64,000 nucleotides of DNA from positions 62,001-126,000 of the forward strand of contig JAQVHQ010000001.1 in NCBI GenBank assembly GCA_028696165.1, read 5' to 3'. The notes below the pieces were generated by a model. The model ran no database searches. It was given only the letters and a program-made list of their open reading frames with translations, and had not been told where the DNA came from. Below are positions 52,859 to 60,860 of the stretch, in pieces. The DNA comes from Lachnospiraceae bacterium (lineage in GTDB: Bacteria > Bacillota > Clostridia > Lachnospirales > Lachnospiraceae). The position numbers and the translations under genes were made by a program. Position 1 is the stretch's first letter, and each line of letters starts with the position of its first letter.

Positions 52859-54319
52859 TTATGAAAACAAGGTTTTTACAGTCGGATACAAGGTTACAAA
52901 TTTCTGATACCGTTCCTCATATTTTGCAGCAATCTCTGTATCCGGTTCAATGGTATCCACTACTTTGACAATCGCTTTTGCAGCATCTTCTACAGATGCA
53001 TATTCACCGCATGCTACCGCTGCAAGCATCGCTCCACCAAGTCCCGGTCCTTCTTCACTGGCGATAACATCTACCTTCATGTTCAGAACATTTGCCATAA
53101 TCTTCTTCCAAAGCGGGCTCTTTGCTCCACCACCGCAGATTTTTGTGCGTTCAATCTTAATTCCCAGAGATTTTGCGACTTCCAGGGAATCACGAATGGC
53201 AAAAGCTACCCCTTCCAGAACAGCCTGTGTCATATCAGCTCTGGTCGTATCCATACTCATACCAATGAACATTCCTCTTGCATCCGGATTGTTATGAGGA
53301 GAACGCTCTCCCATCAGATATGGCAGGAAATAGACCTGATTCTCACCAAGTTTCACAATATCTTTCTGCTCTGTGGCATAATCTTTTGTTCCAATAATTT
53401 CATCCATCCACCACTTATTGCAGGAAGCGGCACTTAGCATACATCCCATCAGATGATAATGTCCGTCTGCATGGGCAAATGCATGAAGTGCATTATGCTT
53501 GTCCACACCAAATTCCTTACTTGAGATAAAGATAGTTCCGGAAGTTCCAAGAGAGATGTTGCACATACCATCGCCTACTGTTCCGGTACCTACTGCTGCG
53601 GCTGCATTATCACCTGCACCGGCAACGATTTTACAGGACGCTGCTAATCCTAACTCTTTTGCAAGTTCTTCTTTCAATGTTCCTACTACATCATAACTTT
53701 CAAATAACTTTGGAAGCTGTTCTTCTTTAATATGACAGATCTCTATCATTTCTTTGGACCAGCATTTATTCTTCACATCCAAAAGAATCATACCGGATGC
53801 ATCAGAATAATCACAGCAGTGCACTCCCGATAATTTGTATGCAATATAGTCTTTCGGAAGCATGATTTTCTTGATTTTTTTGAAATTCTCCGGCTCATTT
53901 GCCTCTACCCAGAGAATTTTCGGTGCGGTAAATCCGGCAAATGCAATATTCGCCGTATACTGAGACAGTTTATCTTTTCCGATTTCTTCATTCAGATAAT
54001 TGGTCTCTTTCGATGTTCTTCCATCATTCCAGAGAATAGCCGGACGAATCACCTGATCATTCTCATCTAAGATAACCAGTCCATGCATCTGTCCGCCAAA
54101 ACTGATTCCGCCTACCTGACTTCCATCAAATCCTTCAATCAGTTCTTTGATTCCTGTACTAACTGCTTCCCACCAGTCTTCCGGCTTCTGCTCAGACCAT
54201 CCCGGATGTGGGAAATATAATGGATATTCTTTCGAAACAACATTTTTGATTGTACCGTCAGCTTCCATCAAAAGAAGTTTGACTGCTGAAGTACCTAAAT
54301 CAACACCTATATATAACAT
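52859..54319 (-). CDS. xylB: FGGY-family carbohydrate kinase (xylulokinase type)
   Basis: Cytoplasmic kinase of 486 aa that phosphorylates a ketopentose, most likely D-xylulose. N-terminal phosphate loop YIGVDLGTSAVKLLLME (about 3-19), the substrate motif GGQMHGLVILD (about 74-84), catalytic Asp in AILWNDGRTS (about residue 99-101) and the FGGY signature near GERSPHNNPDARG. Length is typical of XylB. ATG at 54319 follows AAGGAGGA. It follows the isomerase gene, from which it is separated by a terminator. Confidence 0.88.
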   Translation of the reverse strand: MLYIGVDLGTSAVKLLLMEADGTIKNVVSKEYPLYFPHPGWSEQKPEDWWEAVSTGIKELIEGFDGSQVGGISFGGQMHGLVILDENDQVIRPAILWNDGRTSKETNYLNEEIGKDKLSQYTANIAFAGFTAPKILWVEANEPENFKKIKKIMLPKDYIAYKLSGVHCCDYSDASGMILLDVKNKCWSKEMIEICHIKEEQLPKLFESYDVVGTLKEELAKELGLAASCKIVAGAGDNAAAAVGTGTVGDGMCNISLGTSGTIFISSKEFGVDKHNALHAFAHADGHYHLMGCMLSAASCNKWWMDEIIGTKDYATEQKDIVKLGENQVYFLPYLMGERSPHNNPDARGMFIGMSMDTTRADMTQAVLEGVAFAIRDSLEVAKSLGIKIERTKICGGGAKSPLWKKIMANVLNMKVDVIASEEGPGLGGAMLAAVACGEYASVEDAAKAIVKVVDTIEPDTEIAAKYEERYQKFVTLYPTVKTLFS

Positions 54320-54393
54320 CGTATCCTCCTTGAAATTATCAACTTATTCGCTTAGGCGAGGTCCGCCGGACCTTTTTGCCATGATTTGAAACG

Positions 54394-54436
54394 AAAAAGG
54401 GACGCAGCAAACTCTACATTGTCCACGTCCCTTTTT
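54394..54436 (-). terminator. Terminator between isomerase and kinase genes
   Basis: AAAAAGGGACG pairs with CGTCCCTTTTT across a 21-base loop. It ends in T-runs on both strands. The kinase would then depend on read-through or its own promoter. Confidence 0.8.
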
Positions 54437-54505
54437 ACATTTACTTCTCGACTGAATATATTTATTTACAGTTTAAGACTCACTGCACTTATATAACTGT
54501 CGTAA

Positions 54506-55990
54506 TTATGCAAATGGGTTTTCTGTTGGATATCTAACACCTGCTGGCTGATTATATCCGATTTCTTCCGGTTCAACACCGATAAATTTAAATACTTCAT
54601 ACAATGCTTTTCCAAAATGTCCGAATGCGACAGCACCGTGATGAGGGTAATTTCCTTCAATCAATACATGACGGTAGAATCTTCCCATCTCAGGAATAGC
54701 AAATACTCCAATAGCACCAAATGATTTAGAAGCAACAGGAAGTACTTCACCATGTGCAATATAAGCGCGAAGTTTGTTGTCTGCTGTACTCTGCAATCTA
54801 TAGAATGTGATATCTCCAGGAACAATATCTCCCTCTAAAGTACCCTGGGTTACTTCTTCCGGAAGACTTCTTGCCATAATCATCTGATATTTCATATTGC
54901 AGGTGGTAAGTTTTGTAGAGCATGTATTTCCACAATGGAATCCCATGAAGGTATCCTTGTGTGTATAGTTGAATTTGCCTTCAATAGCCTCTGCATACAT
55001 ATCATCCGGAACAGAGTTGTTGATATCTAATAAAGTTACAGCATCATCACTTACACAAGTTCCAATGAACTCGCTTAAAGCACCATAAATATCTACTTCA
55101 CAGGATACTGGAATTCCCATTCCTGTCAGACGGCTGTTTACGTAACATGGAACAAATCCAAACTGTGTCTGGAATGCCGGCCAGCATTTTCCTGCAATTG
55201 TTACATACTCACGATAACCTCTGTGTTCTTCAATCCAGTCTAACAGTGTCAGTTCATACTGTGCTAATTTAGGCAGAATCTCCGGTTTGTGATTTCCAGC
55301 GCCAAGTTCTTCTTCCATCTCTTTTACTTTTGCAGGAATTCTCTCATCTCCGTCATGCTTTTTATATGCTTCAAATAAATCAAGTTCTGAGTTTTCTTCA
55401 ATCTCTACCCCTAAGTTATAAAGCTGTTTAATAGGTGCATTACAAGCCAGGAAGTTCAGTGGACGTGGGCCAAAGCTGATAATCTTTAAGCTTGAAAGTC
55501 CAACGATAGCTTTTGCAATCGGAACAAATTCATGAATCATGTCTGCACATTCAGCTGCTGTTCCAACAGGATACTCTGGAATATATGCTTTGATATTGCG
55601 AAGTTTTAAGTTGTAGCTGGCATTTAACATACCACAGTAAGCATCACCACGACCCTGAATCAGGTCATTCTGGCTTTCTTCTGCTGCTGCTACAAACATG
55701 GATGGTCCGTCAAAATGTTTTGCAAGCAATGTCTCAGAAATTTCCGGTCCAAAGTTGCCAAGATATACTACTAATGCATTACATCCCGCTTTTTTCACAT
55801 CTTCTAAAGCCTGTACCATATGGATTTCACTCTCTACGATACAGATAGGACATTCATAGATTTCAGCTTCATCATATTTTGCTTTATAAGCTTCGATTAA
55901 AGCTTTTCTTCTGTTAACGGATAATGACTCCGGGAAACAGTCACGACTTACTGCTACGATACCGATTTTTACTTTTGGCATGTTGTTCAT
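54506..55990 (-). CDS. L-fucose/L-arabinose isomerase-family protein
   Basis: A 494-aa cytoplasmic sugar isomerase of the FucI/AraA superfamily, converting an aldose to its ketose with a divalent metal. N-terminal alpha/beta region (VKIGIVAVSRDCFPES), a centre with FGPRPLNFLACN (about 166-177) and a C-terminal barrel with AFGHFGKALYE. It is not a XylA-type xylose isomerase. With a xylulokinase-type kinase the likely products are pentulose phosphates, but the aldose (fucose, arabinose, xylose or another) cannot be fixed from sequence. ATG at 55990 follows AGGAGA. Confidence 0.85.
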   Translation of the reverse strand: MNNMPKVKIGIVAVSRDCFPESLSVNRRKALIEAYKAKYDEAEIYECPICIVESEIHMVQALEDVKKAGCNALVVYLGNFGPEISETLLAKHFDGPSMFVAAAEESQNDLIQGRGDAYCGMLNASYNLKLRNIKAYIPEYPVGTAAECADMIHEFVPIAKAIVGLSSLKIISFGPRPLNFLACNAPIKQLYNLGVEIEENSELDLFEAYKKHDGDERIPAKVKEMEEELGAGNHKPEILPKLAQYELTLLDWIEEHRGYREYVTIAGKCWPAFQTQFGFVPCYVNSRLTGMGIPVSCEVDIYGALSEFIGTCVSDDAVTLLDINNSVPDDMYAEAIEGKFNYTHKDTFMGFHCGNTCSTKLTTCNMKYQMIMARSLPEEVTQGTLEGDIVPGDITFYRLQSTADNKLRAYIAHGEVLPVASKSFGAIGVFAIPEMGRFYRHVLIEGNYPHHGAVAFGHFGKALYEVFKFIGVEPEEIGYNQPAGVRYPTENPFA

Positions 55991-56099
55991 TGTTTTTTCT
56001 CCTTTAATTTTGATAGTTTACTGGTTTATGTATCCTTTAGTTATATTGCTTTTTATAGCATTTGCTTACACTACTTACTACTATGCTTACTTGCTGAGT

Positions 56100-56720
56100 T
56101 TAAATTGAAAGATTCTCACCTTTCAGTCCTTCAAACGCACCATCTTTTCCAAGGCCTGCATCCGGATGAGCAATGAGCCATTTATTTCTGGCAAATAATA
56201 ATTTGTCTTCTTCAATAACTACTTTATCGGTAGCCTTATCTGTATTGGTTCCCTTAGGGAGAGCTACTACGCAACGGAAACCAGCTCCGTCTACACCGCA
56301 TGGGGCATAGTGAAGTGTGGTTGCAAATACTTCAATCACACTTCCTGCCGGTACAAGAAAGGCTTCCATCTTAGCTGTATCATAGGTAAAATCATCCTCG
56401 ATGTCACTTTGTTTTCCTATAATCAGGATTAAATCTGTTGCTGCAATATTAATCTCTGAATCACGATGATATTCCACCGCATTCAACAGATGATTATGTC
56501 CATTGCAATACCCGATCTGTGTTGGCATTCCGCCATACAGACTGTTCTGAATCGCTTCCGCTTCCGGACAGGCCTCTAAACTGGCATCTCCCGGAACATA
56601 TACAACATCCTCAGGAAGTGGTGTCTCTTCCATAGCTTTTAAGATATTACCAACTTCCATCCCCTGGATTACTTTTCCATATGGACGAAATGCCGCATCT
56701 GTAACTTTCTTAATCTCCAA
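56100..56720 (-). CDS. DUF4867 family protein
   Basis: A 206-aa protein, probably cupin-like, with HDS-type ligand positions (YCNGHNHLLNAVEYHRDSEI, about residues 85-104) and TTLHYAPCG near 145. The family occurs beside fucose-isomerase-like enzymes and kinases in Firmicutes; the activity is unknown, and a sugar mutarotase or isomerase role is only a guess. The start is TTG at 56720, with AAAGGAG at the right distance; an upstream TTG at 56759 lacks such a site. First gene of the isomerase operon. Confidence 0.78.
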   Translation of the reverse strand: MEIKKVTDAAFRPYGKVIQGMEVGNILKAMEETPLPEDVVYVPGDASLEACPEAEAIQNSLYGGMPTQIGYCNGHNHLLNAVEYHRDSEINIAATDLILIIGKQSDIEDDFTYDTAKMEAFLVPAGSVIEVFATTLHYAPCGVDGAGFRCVVALPKGTNTDKATDKVVIEEDKLLFARNKWLIAHPDAGLGKDGAFEGLKGENLSI

Positions 56721-56796
56721 TTTTCTTACTCCTTTCTGAGTTATAAAAATATTTTGCAATAATTAGTTTACTGACTGAACTAAATATGTTATAACT

Positions 56797-56825
56797 ATAA
56801 TAACGCAAGATGAGCAAATGGTCAA
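56797..56825 (-). promoter_or_regulatory. Promoter of the DUF4867-isomerase operon
   Basis: Minus strand TTGACC (56820-56825), 17 bases, TATTAT (56797-56802), in the gap shared with the divergent ROK repressor gene, whose operator probably lies here. Confidence 0.7.
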
Positions 56826-56913
56826 GAATTTGTTTATTATTTTTATAATCTTATTTTGCTAAAAATAGCGTTTCAAATATTTGCAATAGAAATTATTGTT
56901 ATAGGAGGTTATT

Positions 56914-58038
56914 ATGATTACAGGCAGTAAAGAATTAATTCGAGATATTAATACAAAACTTGTAATTCAGACTGTTATGGATGAGGGACCGATTTCCAGA
57001 GCTGACATTTCTAAGAAACTTGGGCTTACAAAAGCCACTATTTCTGCTATCGTACAGGATTTAATTGACAGACATTTTTTAAAAGAGATTGGAACCGCCA
57101 AAGTCAGCAGCGGAAGAAAACCGGTATTACTGGAGTTTTGCTTTAACTGTGCTTATGGAATCACCGTAGATATTTCCGGAAATAAGCTTACTGTGCTTTC
57201 TGCCACACTCGGCGGAGAACATTGTGAAGTGAAGCAATATTCTTCCGAAAATAATCGGGATATGATTATCACAGAACTTATTCAGGCGATTAGAGCGCAA
57301 AAGGATTTGATTCCAGAATGTCCTTATGGACTTATCGGAATCGCTTTGGGTATTCATGGTATCGTAGATCATGGACAAATTACTTTTACTCCATACTCAG
57401 ATTACGCCAATCTGGATTTAGTATCCATTTTAGAAAAAGAGTTCCAGGTTCCTGTTTATGTAGTCAATGAAGCAAATCTCTCTGTACTTGGTGATTATAC
57501 TTTTCATTATCCCGGAAAAAATGTTGTGGAACTCTCCATACATACCGGTATCGGTCTTGGAATTATTGTGAAGCAGAAATTATTCAGTGGAACTCATGGG
57601 TTTGCCGGAGAATTTGGACATACAATTATACAGGTCGATGGACGCCCTTGTCCCTGCGGGAATAGAGGTTGTCTGGAACAGTATGCTTCTGAGCGGGTAC
57701 TTCTTGCACAACTGGCTGACAAGAAAAAACTTTCTTCTGTATCTGCCGATGACTTTGCCAGACTCTATCAGAAAAAAGATGCGGATGCCATAGAAATCAT
57801 GAACCTTTTTATCAAATATATCGCTATTGCTATCAATAATATTTTAAATACTGTAGACCCGGATATTATCATCATTAACAGTTCCTTTACTATGAACTTT
57901 CCCCAGATTATCCCGGACATTAAAGCTGCTATCAGTGGACGCAATCATGATATCTGCAGTCTGCTCCCATCGGAACTGCAGGACATGTCAATTTTACTTG
58001 GCGGCATCTGCTATGCACGGAATCAGTTTTTAGAATAG
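56914..58038 (+). CDS. ROK-family transcriptional repressor (XylR/NagC type)
   Basis: A 374-aa regulator. N-terminal winged helix (about 12-70; GPISRADISKKLGLTKATIS) and a ROK sugar-binding domain (about 80-370) with a Zn motif CPCGNRGCLEQYAS (about 246-259) and EFGHTII just before it. Such proteins release DNA on binding the sugar. ATG at 56914 follows ATAGGAGG. It is divergent from the isomerase operon and likely its repressor, adding a second layer of control beside the XylFII/LytS/YesN system. Confidence 0.92.
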   Translation: MITGSKELIRDINTKLVIQTVMDEGPISRADISKKLGLTKATISAIVQDLIDRHFLKEIGTAKVSSGRKPVLLEFCFNCAYGITVDISGNKLTVLSATLGGEHCEVKQYSSENNRDMIITELIQAIRAQKDLIPECPYGLIGIALGIHGIVDHGQITFTPYSDYANLDLVSILEKEFQVPVYVVNEANLSVLGDYTFHYPGKNVVELSIHTGIGLGIIVKQKLFSGTHGFAGEFGHTIIQVDGRPCPCGNRGCLEQYASERVLLAQLADKKKLSSVSADDFARLYQKKDADAIEIMNLFIKYIAIAINNILNTVDPDIIIINSSFTMNFPQIIPDIKAAISGRNHDICSLLPSELQDMSILLGGICYARNQFLE

Positions 58039-58079
58039 AGAGTTTCTGGTATCGTTTATTTCGATTATTTTTGATACTA

Positions 58080-58118
58080 TGCGGGTGAGAATTTTTATAA
58101 AATTCTTACCCGTGTTTT
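58080..58118 (+). terminator. Terminator of the ROK gene
   Basis: GCGGGTGAGAATTTT pairs with AAAATTCTTACCCGT (one G-T pair), followed by GTTTT, 42 bases after the stop. The remaining 340-base gap to 58458 holds only the promoter listed next. Confidence 0.8.
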
Positions 58119-58332
58119 AGCTTATTGAGGATTTGCATAGGTAATTTTTTCTATTTCCATGCTTTCCCAATACTTTTCACACACCAATTCTGGTTATTTT
58201 TCCTTTTATAGATAATTTTTGCTTTATTGGTTCTCTACTCCATGTATCCTCCTGCAATTCATAAACCATATAAGCACCTGTAAAATCAAAAATCACAGCT
58301 CAAAAATATCAGAACATTAGTTTGGTTTTGTA

Positions 58333-58361
58333 TTGCTATTTTCCTATTGTTATGTTAATAT
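58333..58361 (+). promoter_or_regulatory. Candidate promoter of the radical SAM operon
   Basis: TTGCTA (58333-58338), 17 bases, TAATAT (58356-58361), 97 bases before the start codon. Confidence 0.45.
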
Positions 58362-58457
58362 GTAAGCAGAACATATATTCGATTGTTTGTATTGTGTATA
58401 AATAGAAGTAGTATACACTACTTCACATAACCAAACCTAAGCCAAAGGAGGATAATT

Positions 58458-60005
58458 GTGGGTGATTTACGGAAGAGTTTATCCATAGGAGAAAAATTAG
58501 AGATTCTGGCAGATGCCGCCAAATATGATGTAGCATGCACTTCCAGTGGCGTAAACCGCAAAGGAAAGTCTGGCAGTCTGGGTAATTCCTGTGCTGCTGG
58601 AATTTGCCACAGTTTTGCCTCTGACGGGCGCTGTGTCTCTCTGCTTAAGATTTTACAGAGTAATGAATGTGTATATGATTGCAAATACTGTTTGAATCGC
58701 TCCAGCAATGACCGTATAAGAACTACGTTTACTCCTGAAGAGGTTTGTCAGCTGGTTATGGAGTTTTATCGGCGTAATTATATAGAAGGTCTATTCTTAA
58801 GTTCCGGAGTAGTTAAGAATCCCACATATACCATGGAACTTATGTATCGTACGCTTTATATGCTTCGAAATCAATATCATTTTAATGGATATATTCATGT
58901 AAAGGCCATCCCTAATGCCCCCGGAGAGCTGATTGAACAAATTGGCTATCTGGCGGATCGCATGAGTATTAATATGGAACTTCCTACGGAAGACAGCTTG
59001 AAAAAGCTGGCTCCTCATAAAACCCAAAATGGAATTTTAAAACCAATGGAACAGATTCAAAACCGGATTGCAGCCTACCGTCTGACTATTGGAAAAGATG
59101 CACGCATGGAGCGGAGCGCAAGTAATCGTTATCTCTCCGGCACAATTTTTGAATCACCGCGAAAGAACATTGCTTCAAACATATACACACCATCGAGAGC
59201 AAATACACAGCTGCCCGTTTCTTATGAGAAAACTTTTACACAGTCTGGTACAAATCCATTGCAATCTAGCATAAGCTTATCACAACCTGACATAAATTCA
59301 TTGCAGCATCAAGTAACCTCCACTAAAGCTGACAAATACAGTCCGGTACCTTTCGTACCTGCCGGGCAGAGTACACAGATGATTATCGGTGCCACCAGTG
59401 AAAACGACTATCAGCTTCTGACTACCACACAGAGATTATACCAGCAATTTGATTTGAAACGAGTTTTTTATTCCGCTTATGTTCCATTAAATGAAGATAG
59501 CGCACTGCCCTCATTAGATACCACTCCCCCACTCTTGAGAGAACACAGATTATATCAGGCCGACTGGCTGCTGCGCTACTATGGATTTCATGCAGATGAT
59601 TTGTTAAGTGCTGATAAACCTAATTTTAATGTTTTTTTAGACCCCAAATGCGATTGGGCATTACGCCATCTGGAACTTTTTCCTATGGAGGTTAACAAAG
59701 CTGATTATGCCGATTTGCTCAAAGTTCCTGGAATTGGTATCAAATCTGCTATGCGTATTGTCAACAGCCGACGTAGCGGCCAGCTTACCTTCGATGCCTT
59801 AAAAAAGATGGGAATTGTATTGAAAAGGGCAAAATATTTTATCACCTGTCAGGGAAAGATGATGTATTCTATCCGGATTCAAGAAGACTTTATTACCAGA
59901 CAGCTTATTGGTGAGGATTATAAAAGTAGCTGGGACGTGGAGCATCCCACAACCTACAAACAACTGTCACTTTTTGATGATATGAAAAAAGGAGCATTTC
60001 AATGA
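58458..60005 (+). CDS. Putative DNA modification/repair radical SAM protein (TIGR03916-like)
   Basis: A 515-aa protein. The Fe-S motif CVYDCKYCLN (about residues 72-81) binds S-adenosylmethionine. The barrel continues to about 210, and a C-terminal helix-hairpin-helix (VPGIGIKSAMRIVNSRRSG, about 428-446) suggests DNA contact. Between them lies a Ser/Thr/Gln-rich low-complexity insert (about 215-300), which makes the protein longer than usual for the family. GTG start at 58458 after AAAGGAGG. It overlaps the next gene by 4 bases; the two occur together widely and are assigned to DNA metabolism without known substrate. Confidence 0.88.
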   Translation: MGDLRKSLSIGEKLEILADAAKYDVACTSSGVNRKGKSGSLGNSCAAGICHSFASDGRCVSLLKILQSNECVYDCKYCLNRSSNDRIRTTFTPEEVCQLVMEFYRRNYIEGLFLSSGVVKNPTYTMELMYRTLYMLRNQYHFNGYIHVKAIPNAPGELIEQIGYLADRMSINMELPTEDSLKKLAPHKTQNGILKPMEQIQNRIAAYRLTIGKDARMERSASNRYLSGTIFESPRKNIASNIYTPSRANTQLPVSYEKTFTQSGTNPLQSSISLSQPDINSLQHQVTSTKADKYSPVPFVPAGQSTQMIIGATSENDYQLLTTTQRLYQQFDLKRVFYSAYVPLNEDSALPSLDTTPPLLREHRLYQADWLLRYYGFHADDLLSADKPNFNVFLDPKCDWALRHLELFPMEVNKADYADLLKVPGIGIKSAMRIVNSRRSGQLTFDALKKMGIVLKRAKYFITCQGKMMYSIRIQEDFITRQLIGEDYKSSWDVEHPTTYKQLSLFDDMKKGAFQ

Positions 60006-60760
60006 TTATATATACATGTGAAGATACATTAGAAGACATGATGACCTGCATCTATGATGCCTGGGCATCAAAACTGGGACATCAAAATATCAGACTTATG
60101 ACAGAACCTATCGGGAATCTGGAATTATTTTGCGAGTATAGGCATGTTCCTGTCAATACTCAGAAAGCAGAATCTGTTATCCGTTCCATACAAAACAAGA
60201 TATCTTTCAGCGCATACCAATGTGTATACCGATGTGCCATGTCCTGTGAAACCAATAAGCTGGATGTCATTTATCGCTTTCTGCTTCTTGGTTTCACCTA
60301 TGGAGCCGGTGTTATGGATATGCTTCAACATCCTGCTGTTATGTCTATCTTTGAGATTAACCGTAAAGTTACCAACGAATCACACCTGTTTAGAGAATTT
60401 ACCCGTTTTATAAGTATGAAGGGAAATGTTCTTACCGCACATATTGAGCCCAAATCAGACATTCTCACCATGCTGGCACCTCATTTTCAGGATAGAATGC
60501 CGTCTGAAAACTGGATGATTATCGATGATAATCGAAGAACTGCGGTTGTACATCCAAAGGATACTGATTACTATCTAACCAGCCTGTCTCAAGAAGAATT
60601 TCATCGGCTTTCAAACTTAGAGGATACTGCAGATCCTTACGTAGCATTGTGGAAAAACTTCTTTCAGACAATTGGTATCAAAGAGAGGAAAAATCCAACC
60701 TGTCAGAGAAATCACATTCCACTCTGGTATCGAAAACATGCAACTGAATTCCAACTCTGA
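60002..60760 (+). CDS. DNA metabolism protein of the TIGR03915 type
   Basis: A 252-aa partner of the preceding radical SAM protein, starting in an ATGA overlap with AAAGGAG upstream. It begins IIYTCEDTLEDMMTCIYDAW, and the C-terminal half (about 85-230) resembles the DUF4130 fold seen in this family (FREFTRFISMKGNVLTAHIE, PKDTDYYLTSLSQEE). The strict pairing suggests a joint reaction on nucleic acid. Function is unknown. Confidence 0.85.
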   Translation: MIIYTCEDTLEDMMTCIYDAWASKLGHQNIRLMTEPIGNLELFCEYRHVPVNTQKAESVIRSIQNKISFSAYQCVYRCAMSCETNKLDVIYRFLLLGFTYGAGVMDMLQHPAVMSIFEINRKVTNESHLFREFTRFISMKGNVLTAHIEPKSDILTMLAPHFQDRMPSENWMIIDDNRRTAVVHPKDTDYYLTSLSQEEFHRLSNLEDTADPYVALWKNFFQTIGIKERKNPTCQRNHIPLWYRKHATEFQL

Positions 60761-60860
60761 TGTAATTATTTTCTTTTTGTTCTCTTGTAACAATTGAAGC
60801 GACATGGCTAACTGAGCAGTATTGGAAATCACCTGCGTAGGACTGTAGAACTCTCCATAA